Assembly: GCA_036852015.1 (NCBI GenBank)
Contig: JAANDG010000079.1
Coordinates: 299,297-363,296 of the forward strand
DNA length: 64,000 nucleotides
DNA from: Pelodera strongyloides
Lineage: Eukaryota > Nematoda > Chromadorea > Rhabditida > Rhabditidae
Direction of reading: 5' to 3'
Shown: piece by piece, positions 24,991 through 37,076 of the stretch
Layout of the letters: every line of letters begins with the position of its first letter
Position numbering within the stretch: position 1 is the stretch's first letter
Position numbers and translations under genes: made by a program
Notes under the pieces: generated by a model
Told to the model about the DNA's origin: nothing
What the model saw: the letters and a program-made list of their open reading frames with translations, nothing else
Database searches by the model: none

Positions 24991-27900
24991 TTAACATATG
25001 AATAACAAACCTCGATCATTTTTCGCCCTTTGGTCCTGAATATTCATTGATTCGTACTTCTGCTAAAATGGTCATATATCAGTGCATGATAAATTGAAAA
25101 TGTTGACTTTTTGAGAACAAATAACGCGGTATAACAACGGTTTTTTTGAAAAGTATGTTCAACGTTGTACCCATGTAGTGCATGCAAGTGACTGCGAATA
25201 ATTATGTTCATTTTCAAGCAACGCAAATGGTATTCCCAGCATAGGTTTCAAAAAGCGGCCGTTAGATCGCTTTAACGACACGTGTCGGGAGATAATACGT
25301 CTAAACGTTGTTTTGCCTCACGTTGCTCGCCGAGAGGTAGTTCCCATGCAGTAGTTGTGAAGCAGACTGTCGCTCGGTGGGATCGAAGCACAACATTTCT
25401 TTGAACAATTGGTTGAGTGCTGCTTCTGAAATTTACAATGCGCTATAATGTTGCTACGGACGTTAATCTATTGGCAGAATACACCTTCTGGATGTGAAAC
25501 GCAACTACTCATTAGACTTATGTTGATTAAGATTAAGGGACGCCGCGCAAAGGTCGGTACACAATATGAAGCTCCGCGCTTTCTAATTACGGCACATTTT
25601 AATTCGAGTAGCTTAGTAATTTTATTTCAGTGGTGCATTAAAAAGTGGACATTGCGACTCACCGGTCAGCTGCCCTTTATCAGGTGACAGACGAAGTAGT
25701 GGAACCAAATCTTTCAGGCACGTTATTCCTGTACACTGTTTAAAGTCCTTGAGGGACCGATGCACGCTTAAAAAACCGTTGTAATGAAATTGAAACTCGA
25801 TCGGTTCGAAATTGAGTCGAAGGCGCTAGAAATTGTTATTTTGAAAGCGATGCGAGAAATATGGTCCCAATATCAAATCATACGTGCACTATGCTATGCG
25901 GCCACTTTTGCTATCTTACCGTAGGCAGTTAATGAACGCACTTGTTTGGTAGAAGGTAAAAGTATGTTAATTTTGTTCGTACACATCACTGGAATGCGCG
26001 CCAAAGTTGAAATATTTACCCGCTTAGTTGCGCGTGGCGTGCGACTTGATATTGGGATCATATTCCAGAGTACATTTTACAATAAATAAAAAAGAGCAAA
26101 GTAGGGTTTTTTTCGTGCTACCGACTCTTTTACGAACTCAAATTCGGTGATCAGTCAAGAGGTTTTGGAGAAACACATACGGTTCTTTAGGTGTGCCCGT
26201 AATTCTGAGAATGCGCTCAAAGAGATCGCGAACAGTCTTTGGTTTTGGAACCTCCAGCAACGGATTGCATCCAAAGAAACCCAGCAATGTGATGCCGAGC
26301 GACCAGATGTCAACTAAAAGATGAAAACAATATTATCAGTAGATTCCGAACATGTCACACTGAGCCACTTTTTATGATCGTGTTAGGCCAGGGTTCTGCC
26401 AAGCAAGGAAAAATCTCCCATTCTCTTGTCTCCTAAAGCGAAATACTGGCCGGTTTTTGAAACACATCGAGTACACCGGCATCCTTATGCAGCTTATGCA
26501 AATGAACATATATTAGAATAAAAAATCGAGCTAAGTTTGAGCAACATTGCGTACATATGTAAGAATTCAGCTGTCCATGATGCGTTTTAAGAACCGTCCG
26601 GTATTTCGCCTTTATGCTCAAGAAACAGGGAGAAACCTAGAATCGGTCTTCTTTGTCTTAGGGAGCAGGGGCACCAGGCTCTCTGCTGTTTTTTCTATGC
26701 CGGGAGAATCCTACCTCTTTGCGGCACGGACGGCCACCACACGACAAATCTCTTATGTATGGTTGTCTCCTCTTGGTTATTATCGGTACATGTTATAACA
26801 AACCTTTGGTGTCGTATGTTTGCTTCAGCAACAGTTCTGGAGCATTAAATGCTGGTGTTCCCCTCATGTGCGTATGGTTTGTTGCGGCATATCTCGAGTG
26901 ACCAAAGTCGAACAGTTTCACGACAAAGTTCTTTGAGTTTACACCAATGTTCGCAGGTTTGAGATCCTGCAAATCGTATTAAAACGCTAGCAAATATATA
27001 TTTTTAATATATTATAAAACATATATTACAACAACCATTATAGAGCGGTTTTAAAAAGTTTTCTTTACCAATTATTGTCTACGTGTCGGGTGTTTTTATG
27101 TTATTAGTTTGTATCTACCATATCACCTATGCTTACCCTGTGCATTATTCCGATATTATGCAAATAGTCCACAGCTTTGAGTAGTTGAGTGGCCAACGCG
27201 GCGAAAAACGCATGGTCCCGAGCAACCTGTCGCTTTCCTCTTCTATTGGACAATTCCAAGTCTTTCGCTTCCAAATTCCTAAATAATTGTCATTATTTTG
27301 TATTTAAATATTTATTAACACATAAATGTGTGCATCAATATGATGAAGGGTTGAAAGATATTCAGCAACAATTGAATGATCTTATTATGTAAAGGAGAAG
27401 ATTTTTGTCATCGAATCCGCAACGAAATCCATAATACTACGTTTCAAGGATTTGGTATAAGCAGTAAACATTTCGCAAACAAACCAATGTAAACGAAATG
27501 ATTTTCGTTTCATTAATTTCTGACAATACGTTTCAGACGTTTCATATAAGTATGCGCACTTTTTTTTAACGGATTGTTGTGCGACGTTGTGTTGAAAGAC
27601 GCCTCAGGCGGCGATAGCCGTCTGGTATATAAATATATCACGAAGACACATCAAGAAGAATATAACGCGAAGATGCAAAAGGAAGCTCAAACCCGCTGAT
27701 TAATAATATGGCTACACGGTGTTTCAATATGTGCATGTTGCATTTGTATTTTGTATTAATAATTATCTAAGATATGATCAGTTTGTAATTAACTCAGTTT
27801 GGAATGCTCCACTTACTGTCACTTACAAATAACTCATTTGGGGATGCTGAAGCTTATTGTTACTTGCAACGGCATAAGTCAAAGGCATCATGTGGCTTCG

Positions 27901-30127
27901 AAGGTTTCATCAGGGGTCATCGACATGTCGGCTTGTTCTTGTTTGTTTGTATTATTACTTTGTCGCTCTTGTCTGTTGGCAGTTTGGGATCAACGCACGC
28001 ACCCAGTTTGTTCAGTAGTCTTAGGAGCTCTTTGTGCGTACAGATTATCGATCGGGCGCTACCTGTCTAGACATGCCCACCCTCCGTTCACACAAACAAA
28101 AAAGTAAACTCTTCTTCTTTGTTCATTTAGTGAAGGATTATCTTGCTTTTAGGGAAGGAAACTAACGTGCGGTAGACTAAAATATCCAACAAAAAACATA
28201 CTCATAGTACTTGGCCAGATCGTAGTCCATTTTCTCGAAGACAAGGTAGAAAAATTTTGGAACCCTGTCCTCATTTGAATAGAATGCCTCGATGAACTCG
28301 ACAATCTGCCAATGGAGATTAATAGAGATTAAGTGCAACAAATCAACCGAATCCGATGGAACTATGCAGGCGAATTGCACCATCAACAGCTTTAATCTTC
28401 CCGATAACCCAGAACACTCAACTTTGCAAGAGTTAAAAGGCTGCACATTTTTACACCATTTTTATGGACGTAACTACCTCGGACAGGAATAGATTCCGTG
28501 ACCTTTGAATGAACAACTAATCACTTCCACACAAGGGTTAATTGTTATTATGTAGTTATTATGAGCGGATGATTCAGTTTTGTACGTACTACAGCTGTGA
28601 GCTATAAAATATTCCGTGACTCACGGGCCGGAAAATTGTGGCATTGCATGCCCAAAAATCGGCCGGTTTCAGGCGATTGCTCAAATCAAACCCTCCGCTC
28701 CTACTCTCGTGCGTATAGTGCTTGTGACTCAAGTAAACACCCACATTTGGATGTCTGATTGCCACAGCCATCTCCCACTCGCGCTTCATTTCCTTCCCTT
28801 TGGCGTCGTCAAATGCCTTGAGAGAAAGGTCGGACCTCTTGAGCACCACCTTTGTGTCGATTTGCCCGTCCTTTAGCTTCGCTTCGCTGAATAATATCTT
28901 AATTTAAAGATATGGAGAGGCGAACTGTTCCTGAGTTCCTAAAGCAGCACCAAACAGCCTCGATCGAAATTCCTACCACTTCTTAGGAGCGAACGAACAA
29001 ACAACGAGCCGGTGGTGTAGTGGATTCTCGCGCTGCTACTCACCACACACACGACCGGGGTCCAATTCCCGCGCGGCTGATTGCACCGCCCGGGTGGTAA
29101 AAAAACGGTACCAGGTGAAAACTTGGGAAGGTTTCTTGGATCAGGGCTGGTCACCCATTCCGTAATCAAGGATGGCCTATTCTCTGGAGCGCACTACTTC
29201 GGTAGACCAGAGGACTGCAGGGACCCCTTCCGGGCCCTGAAGAACAGTCCTAGATTTAACCTTTAACCTTTAACCACTTCTGAGGAGCGAATCAACAAGC
29301 GTTTTCATGATGGAAAAATAATTAATATAATTTTGATGTAGGAACTCTTCGTTAGTCCGCTTTTCGTAATTTTCGTTCACGAAAAATGTATAAAAAAAAA
29401 CTAAAAGTACTCACATCACTTCACCCTGAGCACCACGTCCAACCATTCGGAACATGGTGCAATCAACTCTGGAGAACGAGTACTGGAAGGTATGTCAGTT
29501 AGTTTATTTATTTTGTTATTTAACTAATTTAATTTAATTCGCACGCTTAGATATTGCGGATGACAAATATTATTATTATTTTTAGCGCTAGCGCTAAACA
29601 CATAATAAAAAGCTGATGTTATTCCATATTATTAACATCAGTAAAGAGGGGAAATGCCCAAATGCCAAAGGAAAGAATTAAGATTAAGAAAGAATTAAGA
29701 ACCTCCTTCAGCGGTGAATATTTTGCTGGGATCAGGATCTCCTCCATTTCAAGGCAAACATTAGGTTCCTGAAAAATGTGCAAAATAAGTGAAAATTATC
29801 CTATAATCTATTTTTTTAACCGTGTGTGTGAATCTCTCGACTCGTTGTATAATTAAACATTATTTCATACATCGATATGCATATGCACTCCACACACAAT
29901 TGTATGAGGCGGGCACGCCGCCTTGTTGTAGTACGTAGTACGTACGATTCATTTTCAGGTAGATTCTCTTAAAACGTAGCTTCATTGATACGAAACTGTA
30001 CCATGCCCGTCGACTTTTCCTTTGGTTGCGATACGAGATAGCGCTTTGGTGGTGAATCACACGGCTGTGGATTTGCTTGTTCCACTTCTGATCGTGGAGA
30101 AGAAATCGTTGATGTCTCTGTTGTCAT
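24991..30127 (-). CDS. MAPK-like divergent protein kinase, minus array gene 2
   Basis: Eleven exons: 30127..30002, 29768..29703, 29482..29415, 28886..28745, 28305..28202, 27278..27137, 26966..26804, 26313..26181, 25766..25663, 25425..25322, 25062..24991. Phases close to 407 aa. It has GRGAQGEV (glycine loop), VVLKRSD (ATP lysine), KREWEMAVAIRHPN, FYLVFEKMDYDLA (hinge), GIMHRDLKPANIGVN, KLFDFGHSRYAATN, GTPAFNAPELLL, VDIWSLGITLLG and a C-lobe end LCFDPTERQSASQLL. Catalytic Lys, Glu, Asp (HRD), Asn and DFG are all present, so activity is plausible. The activation segment lacks TxY. The start ATG lies 2 nt after a CTTTAG acceptor. Exons of 104, 163, 133 and 104 bp match sister genes. Confidence 0.87.
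25130..25275. repeat. Palindromic element, family B
   Basis: Ends with CAAAAAGCGGCCGTTAGATCGCTTTA and begins with a degraded complement. It resembles family A but has a distinct interior (TTCCCAGCATAGGTTTC, GTACCCATG). It lies between exon 10 and the last exon of kinase 2. Confidence 0.6.
26434..26613. repeat. Family A palindrome
   Basis: Ends TAAAGCGAAATACTGGCCGG and CCGTCCGGTATTTCGCC, within intron 7 of kinase 2. Confidence 0.75.
27430..27645. repeat. Dispersed repeat, family E (copy 1)
   Basis: Contains ACGTTTCA(A/G)G(G/C)ATTTGGTATAA, CGTTTCATATAAGTATG and GCCTCAGGCGGCGATAGCC in the same order as about 58000-58190. It lies in intron 5 of kinase 2. Confidence 0.65.
29009..29275 (+). repeat. 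tRNA-derived SINE-like element
   Basis: The head has box-A-like TGGTGTAGTGG and box-B-like GGGGTCCAATTCCC about 45 bp later, followed by a non-tRNA body. It ends in a short tandem tail (AACCTTT)n at about 29258-29274. It sits in intron 3 of kinase 2, antisense to it. The pol III boxes, body and simple tail together fit a SINE. Confidence 0.6.
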
Positions 30128-30150
30128 CTCTAAAGAAAATAAAACAGGAT

Positions 30151-30345
30151 GCATCAGAAACTCTAAATAAAGGATTATACTCAGGAAGGAAGATCATGTA
30201 AAATTACACATGCAGTGCCAGAAGTTCTATGTCAGAAACACGCATCAGAAACTCTAAATAAAGGATTATACTCAGGAAGGAAGATCATGTAAAATTACAT
30301 ATGCAGTGCCAGAAGTTCTACATCAGAAACTCTAAATAAAAGAAG
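30151..30345. repeat. 91-bp tandem duplication upstream of kinase 2
   Basis: The unit starting GCATCAGAAACTCTAAATAA occurs at 30151 and again at 30242. A partial third start (ATCAGAAACTCTAAATAA) is at about 30322. It lies directly upstream of the kinase 2 start codon. Confidence 0.85.
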
Positions 30346-33031
30346 CACCCCAACGGAGTAATAACGAGTCTAAAACATAAAAAAACAGTTGTAGGAAAAA
30401 AAAGTGAGAAGGAATATATAATTGCAACTAAAAGTATGATCATTGATATACAATGTATGGGTCTATAGGATATATGATGTGCCGTTAAAATTGACATTTA
30501 AACTTATTGTCAACTTATCGTCCGCCACGACCGCCAGCTACAGGCCTATAGGTTTCTAACAACATGGCGAAGCTTACGCGAACGTGAAGTGAACCTATGA
30601 AACGAGGGGGCATGTCCACTACTTGGCAGGCAGATGCGTGCGATAAAATGAAAGGTCTTCAGTTTGTTGCGCAATTCATTTGTATTTAAATTGAGCCATG
30701 GTTCTATGATATATTACGGTAATTCTGTAATTACCCGAATCAACCTCAAGGAAAATAAATAAATAAATAACCAAACAAATTTGAACCTTTCAGAAATACA
30801 CCCAGGAAAGCTCCAAAATTAAAACGCTCATTTACCAGTTCCTTTTTTGGAACGACACATTTCACGCGTATTTTTCGCGCCCAAACTATATACTAATAGA
30901 AGTAGAAAAAAGAGGAATTTTAAAGCTTGAATTCAGAATATATCAAATGGATTAAAAAAATGGCGCCAAGCAGCAAATAGTCCTGGAACGTTTGCGATGC
31001 TCGGTTAACTTGTGCAAGTTTAATCATTTCATTGCGCAATTTTTCTCTTATTGACGTTTTGATGGGGAGGGGGCTGACCGGCTGACAGTCCCTTTCCTTG
31101 GGAAAAGAAGCTTCGAGGCTTCCAAAAAATATGACAGAAGCACAAAAAATAAGCCAGTATAAATAAAGATTATATGTCCATCCGTTTTATTGTGTGGAGC
31201 GTAATGTATTCACGTTTGGCTACGTTAGTTGGGCTTTTATTAAATTGCAGAATAAGGTCTGAGTTTCTGTTTTTTTTTTCGTTTCAGGCGTGATTGGTGT
31301 GTGTGTATCTGTGTTATGTATGTGTGTATGTGGTGTGTGTATGTGCGGTGCGGTGCGTGCGTGCGTGAGTGCGTACATGCGTGTGTATGCGTGTGTATGT
31401 GTGAGGGTGTGTATGTGTGTGTGTACGTGTGTGTGTACGTGTGTGTGTGTGTGTGTTTTTTTTTGTTTGTTCGTTTGTTGTGTGCGTAGTGTATTTTCTT
31501 CCTAGTCAAGAGTATTTAATTATTTGGGAAAATATAGTACATGGCGTGTGCAGGTATCCTGATACGTTTCACAATCCTACTCCTACGGTAGACGTAATTC
31601 CGCTTCACTAGTAGTTTACTCCGTGGGTGAGATTTCAAACAAATTGGCTTTGGTAGAGTACTTTTCACAAATCTTTCCTATATTGAATTATATTCGAAAT
31701 AAAATGACGAATTTGGAGTGTCTGCGTTCCTTTGATGATTGATAGAAATCCCACAATGTGTTCTCGTTTATACGTTTAACATACGGATTGTTGTGTATTA
31801 TTGTATTTTCGTTCACTTTGTATCGTTCAATCACAAGCTGGGCGTTTTCGTGTATTTGATAAGTATTATATTGTATTATTATGTATTATACATGATCCCA
31901 ATGTCAGATTGACAAGGGGACGAAGAGGAATCAAGCGTTTTCGAAGTGTTTATTCTTAAGTAAAAGTAAATAAAATAAAAGCTATGTAAATAATTTCGGA
32001 AAGCAGTTTAAAACATTAAAAATAAAAACGTGGCCATAATTGTAAGATGTGGGAATAAAAGACTGGGCTTCGTACTGTAAGCCTAACAACTCCTTGATAA
32101 ATTAGAAAAAGTCTTATTGCAACACGCCCTGCATGACTCGGGTAGTTCATCTATATTACTGTTTTCTTAAAGTTAAGAATAATATTGAGCGGAAGGTACG
32201 TTAGATTGCATTCCTCGCGCAGTGAATTGTTGTCTCTTCTGCGGTCTACTCAAAAGAAAGTTTCCGAAAAATATCCTTCCGCACAAATTAATGCTTGAGC
32301 GACCAGTATTGTATAGGTTTTATGGTTTAGAGGGTTGGCGTTTTCTATTTCTGACTCTGGGGCCGATATTATCGAGGTTCCGAATTCGCTTCGCTGTCCG
32401 TACCATAAGTGGAATTTGCACAGTACGACTGTCGTTTCATCATTTGTATGAAAATCTCTGAAAGCAGGTTATGTATCGCATGATGCGTTCAACAAAAGAC
32501 CACATTTTATATGTATCTTCCTAACAGTCCTAACTCTGTTAAATTATAAGGTTTTCTCGATTTTCGCACACGAAGCGCTGGTTATAATTTGGTTATACGG
32601 ATCTGGATCGAAAGACAAAATATCGAAGGACACTACGGAACCAAGAGTTACGCGCTTCAACGTTTTAGGAGTGTTCTGCAAAAAAAGGGATTTTTTTTGT
32701 TCGGAAAACACCAGCAAAATTTGGCAGATTTTTTGCGGAAAAGCTCTTATTCGGTGCAAAAAGAAAGCAAATAGTAAGACTCGAACACAACAGTAAGTTC
32801 TCGAACTAAGTGCCCTAAGACCTCGCTCGAGTATTCCATACACGATGTTGTCTGTGCGTCTGACTGAAGAACATCAACACACTGCTGCAGTTGCATGAGA
32901 CACTTCGCGAGCGTATAAAACAACTAATAATAACGCTTAGTTGAAGTTGTAGTGCGGGCGCAATTTGCGTCCCATTTCGCTGCTTGACCGTTCTGTGCCC
33001 CAAAACGTTGCGTCAAGCAATTTGTCCATTC
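30346..33031. other. Spacer between kinases 2 and 3
   Basis: Contains a GT-rich microsatellite (about 31288-31460) and a family F repeat (about 32390-32467). The open frame at 32544-32843 (-) shows no domain I can identify. No gene supported. Confidence 0.55.
31288..31460. repeat. GT/GTAT/GTGC microsatellite
   Basis: Imperfect (GT)n with GTAT and GCGT variants. The Cys/Val and His/Thr open frames over it are low-complexity artefacts. Confidence 0.9.
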
Positions 33032-36000
33032 TCAGCCAGTGAACATATCGTATAACATACCTAGATCCTGTTCTCTGCATTGGTTCTGGTCATTTGCGTC
33101 GTACTTTTGCTAAAAGGGTCACGCATCAGTACGTATGATAAAATGAACATGTTGACTCTATTTGAGAGATCTGTTAGAGCGAAATACCGGACTGTTTTTG
33201 AAACGCACCATGGAATTTAGCTCGATTTTTTTGTTCTAATTTATATTCATTTGTACGAGCTGCATAAGAATGCTGGTGTACTCGAGGTGTTTCAAAAATC
33301 CACAGATATTTTGCTTTATTAATATAACAATAGGCGATCTATCATTAGGAACAATCGATGTTTTGCCTTACGTTGGTGGCTTGGAGGTAATTCCCATGCA
33401 GTAGTTGTGAAGCAGACCGTCGCTCGTTGGGATCGAAGCACAACATTTCTTTGAACAATTGGTTGAGCGCTACTTCTGAAATATACAATCCGCAATAAGG
33501 GCTACGAGTTACGATCTACGGGCCGTGCAACCCAAACAAAAAATTTGTAATATTAATAAAATGCTTTGAATATTATGAACGTATCGTAAATAAGGTTTAC
33601 TTTGATGGGCCTGTTTTATCGCTTAATTCAGCTGCCTAACTTAAGATATATGTAGGTCAAAAAGGAATAATTAAAATTCACCTCTCACTTGTGCGTTAAC
33701 AGGAGCGGTCGTTGGTCGGTTATAAGACAGTTGAAGAAGTGGAACCAAATCTTTCAGGCACGACATTCCTTTGCATTTTTTGAACTCCTTGAGGGACTGG
33801 TGTACTCTTAAAGAAAACTCATTATACTGAATTTGGTGTTTTTGTGGTCCTAGATAGAACCGGTCTTTATTGTTAGGAGGTTGAACTAGCTTGCACATGT
33901 CGTGGGTGTTTGGCGTTTACACTCGCACATCATGCATATTGTTGGAACAAAAAAAAAAAATTAACTCTAATTCAGTGAACAGTCAAGAAAGAAATATTTG
34001 CAAAACAAACGGTTCTTTTGGTGTGCCCGTGGTTCGGAGAGCCAAGAAACTTTTGCAAAACAAACGGTTCTTTTGGTGTGCCCGTGATTCGGAGAGTCAT
34101 CTCCAGGAGATCGCGAATAGTCTTTGGATGTGGATTGTATCCAAAGAAACCGAGCAATGTGATGCCGAGCGACCAGATGTCAGCTGAAAAATGTTAAATA
34201 AGAGAAATTGTTTTTAACATCGGAAAATTAATAGCATATGAAAAACCAGTTTTACAAAGCCTAAGCATAACCTCTGCATATAAATGTTTTATAGCAACCG
34301 ATTCAAAAGTTCTTTACTAGAGATGAAAACTAAGCAAGGGCATTTTCCAAGATAAATTTGTATTTGAATGTATTGTTAATTTTATTTGAATTGTCATTTT
34401 AATGGAAACGCCCAGCCACTGTTTTAGCGAAAATGATAGGGCAGGTTGCTGTCACATTGGTGGCAACAGTTGGCAGTTCTTGCCAACTCGAAGAAGTTAT
34501 CTTTGATTTTTCGATAGTATTTTGTAATTCACCATATGTAAAAACTCGTTCTGAGGTGTGTGCGTGTGTGTGTGTGTGCATTAGTATTTGCTTTTGTTTT
34601 GTGCATACGCAATAAATGTTTTAAAAACATATTATGCATGTATGTTTAAAGCTTGAAATTTTAATCGCCCAAAAAATTGCACTAATGATTCTGGTTCAAA
34701 TCATTTTCCAAAATCAATTTTGGAAAGTGCACCGCGTGCTTTTCATTTTTTTTCTTTCTGTATGTAACAACAAACCCTTTGTGTCGTATTTTTGCATCAA
34801 CAATACTTCTGGAGCATTAAATGATGGTGTTCCCCTCATGTGCGTATGGTTTGTTGCGGCATATCTAGAGTGGCCAAAGTCGAACAGCTTCACGACAAAG
34901 TTTTTTGAGTTCACCCCAATGTTCTGCGGTTTGAGGTCCTGCAAATTGTATACAACTAGTAGCAAATGTATTACACCAGCGGGAAAGTACCTTTGAATGA
35001 AGTGATCATGAAAAATAGGCACTTATATGGAATGCCTGAAACGTATCTTCCAAAGTTTACTTAAGAAGAATCGGTCGGTTAATTTGGAGAGCTACGAAAT
35101 GGTGACCAAGTATGCCAAACCGACTCTACTTTTATCCTCTGCAGCCGGCTGTGATTTTTTTTTAATTTCAACGCGGACTCCGTTACAAACTATTCTCTTT
35201 TATATGTTCTTCTTCAGCAGTTTAGCGGAAATCATAGACCCATGCTTCCTCACAAAATAGCGGAAAACGCGGGATTCCGTCTTGCGAGCGCTAATCAGGG
35301 ACCTTGCCGCTAACACAAGGCCTTGCCTAAAGTTTAATTGCAGGACATGATTGGCTAATCTATCAGGAAACATGCGACTTTTCTTATTACGTGGGATTGG
35401 GTGCTAGTAAGTCAGGAAACGAGGGACTTATTTTTGTTTCGCGGGAAACGTGCAGTAGAAGAACAGATATGTGCATACCCTGTGCATTATTCCGAGGTTA
35501 TGCAAGTAGTCCACCGCTCGGAGTAGTTGAGTAGCCAACGCTTCAAAAAACGCATGGTCCCGAGGAGACATTGTTGGCTTTCCTTTTGCATTTGACAATT
35601 CCAAATCTTTAGCTTGCAAGCTTCTAAATAATTGTGTTTATTATATTTCACCGAGAAAACCAAAATGTTCTTCTACACAGTTTAGCATGCATTTGTGTGA
35701 GTGTGTGAGTGTGCGTGTGTCTTTGTGTGCGTGATTATCGATCGTGATCTTCTTGTTTAGACCTGTCTAGACTTGTCTACCAGGCTGTCGCATAAAGAGG
35801 TTCTCTCGCTCTTGTGTGCTATCGCCGTCGATGGTATTCTTATATTGTTTATGGTCTTAAGTATTTCATTTAATAGCTTTTGCCAATATAATATGACTTT
35901 TTCTATTTCTTATTTATGTCTTAGAGAAATTTCGTTCTTTCAGAGAAGGACGAGTGATGTACGATTGACTAAGGTATTCAACAACAACAAAAACAAACAA

Positions 36001-37076
36001 AACACGTACTCATAATACTTGGCCAGTTCGTAGTCCATTTTCTCGAAGACAAAGTAGAAAAATTTTGGAACCTTGTCCTCATTTGAATAGAATGCCTCGA
36101 TGAACTCGACAATCTGCCAATGGAGATTAATTATCTAGAAGAAAACTAAAGATAAAGTGGACCAACTCAACCAAAAGCAACACCTACATTTGGATGTCTG
36201 ATTGCCACAGCCATCTCCCACTCTCGCTTCGTTTCTTTTCCTTTGGCATTGTCAAATTTGCTCACGTCGGACCTTTTGAGCACCACCTTTCTCTCAATGT
36301 GCCCTTCCTTGAGCATCGCTGCACTGCAAAGCATGTTACTTTAAAGGAGGATGTTTGTAACGAATGTTACTACTACTAGAGTTACGCAAATGGCCGCGAC
36401 GTTCCTACCTGCCGTGGGGAATAAGCCAAAAAACATTACGATGCTAAAAATATGACTTCTTTGGTTGAATGCATTACAATTTTGTTCTCGACAAACACTG
36501 TCATCTAGCTAAGTTCTAAGTTTCGATAATTTTTTGTAAGAAACAAACACTCACATCACTTCGCCCTGTGCTCCACTTCCAATAACTCGGAACACTTCGC
36601 AATTAGCTATCGGGCTCTGCAAGTGTTTCGTCATCAAAGAAGCTGGATGACAACTAGTATTTTACCCAAAGCAGAAACAAAAAGCCAAAAGTAATTGATA
36701 TATCTACCTCCTTCAATGGTGAGTATTTTGCTGGGAGCAGGATCTCATTGAGTTCACCATTCCGCTAAATGATTAAATTTAGAAGTGGTCCACAAATTCA
36801 TGGAAAGTATGACGACGTGCATTGTTACCGCCTTTTGATGCTGCTCGGATGCGTGCGATGAGCTCACCGCCTCGTAGTTTGTTCTCTCGATTTGGCATTT
36901 TTTGAAAGAAGAGAGGCATGAAACTTGTTATTATTGATAAGAAACAATACCGAGCCCGTCGACTTTTCCTTCGGTTTCTGTACAAGATAGCGCTTTGGTC
37001 GTGAATCAGGAAACAGTGGATTTTCTTGTTCCACTTCTGATTGCGTAGAAGAAATGTTTGATGTCTCTGTTGTCAT
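33032..37076 (-). CDS. MAPK-like divergent protein kinase, minus array gene 3
   Basis: Eleven exons: 37076..36951, 36764..36708, 36616..36555, 36323..36188, 36113..36010, 35623..35479, 34938..34776, 34183..34066, 33806..33682, 33475..33372, 33109..33032. Phases close to 405 aa. Motifs: FRVIGSGAQGEV, VVLKRSD, KREWEMA, FYFVFEKMDYELA, LGIMHRDLKPQNIGVN, LFDFGHSRYAATN, GTPSFNAPEVLL, ADIWSLGITLLG and MLCFDPNERRSASQLL. All catalytic residues are present; no TxY. It is close to gene 2, including a near-identical first-exon pattern (MTTETS, KRYLV, PKEKSTG). Exon 8 is 15 bp shorter than in gene 2, losing about five residues after GYNP, and ends in a duplicated splice-donor region. The ATG lies 2 nt after CTTTAG. 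Confidence 0.87.
33176..33318. repeat. Family A palindrome
   Basis: Left end AGAGCGAAATACCGGACTG, right end CACAGATATTTTGCTTTATT, between exon 10 and the terminal exon of kinase 3. Confidence 0.7.
33995..34095. repeat. 55-bp tandem duplication at a splice donor
   Basis: The segment CAAAACAAACGGTTCTTTTG...GTGCCCGTG(G/A)TTCGGAGA occurs twice, at about 34001 and 34056. It duplicates the end of kinase 3 exon 8 with its GTTTGT donor. The upstream copy (minus sense) is in frame. The 55-bp step is not a multiple of three. Confidence 0.85.

Noticed and set aside
31240..31611. Cys/Val-rich and His/Thr-rich frames on both strands
   Set aside because: Products of the GT/GTAT microsatellite, open in several frames at once.
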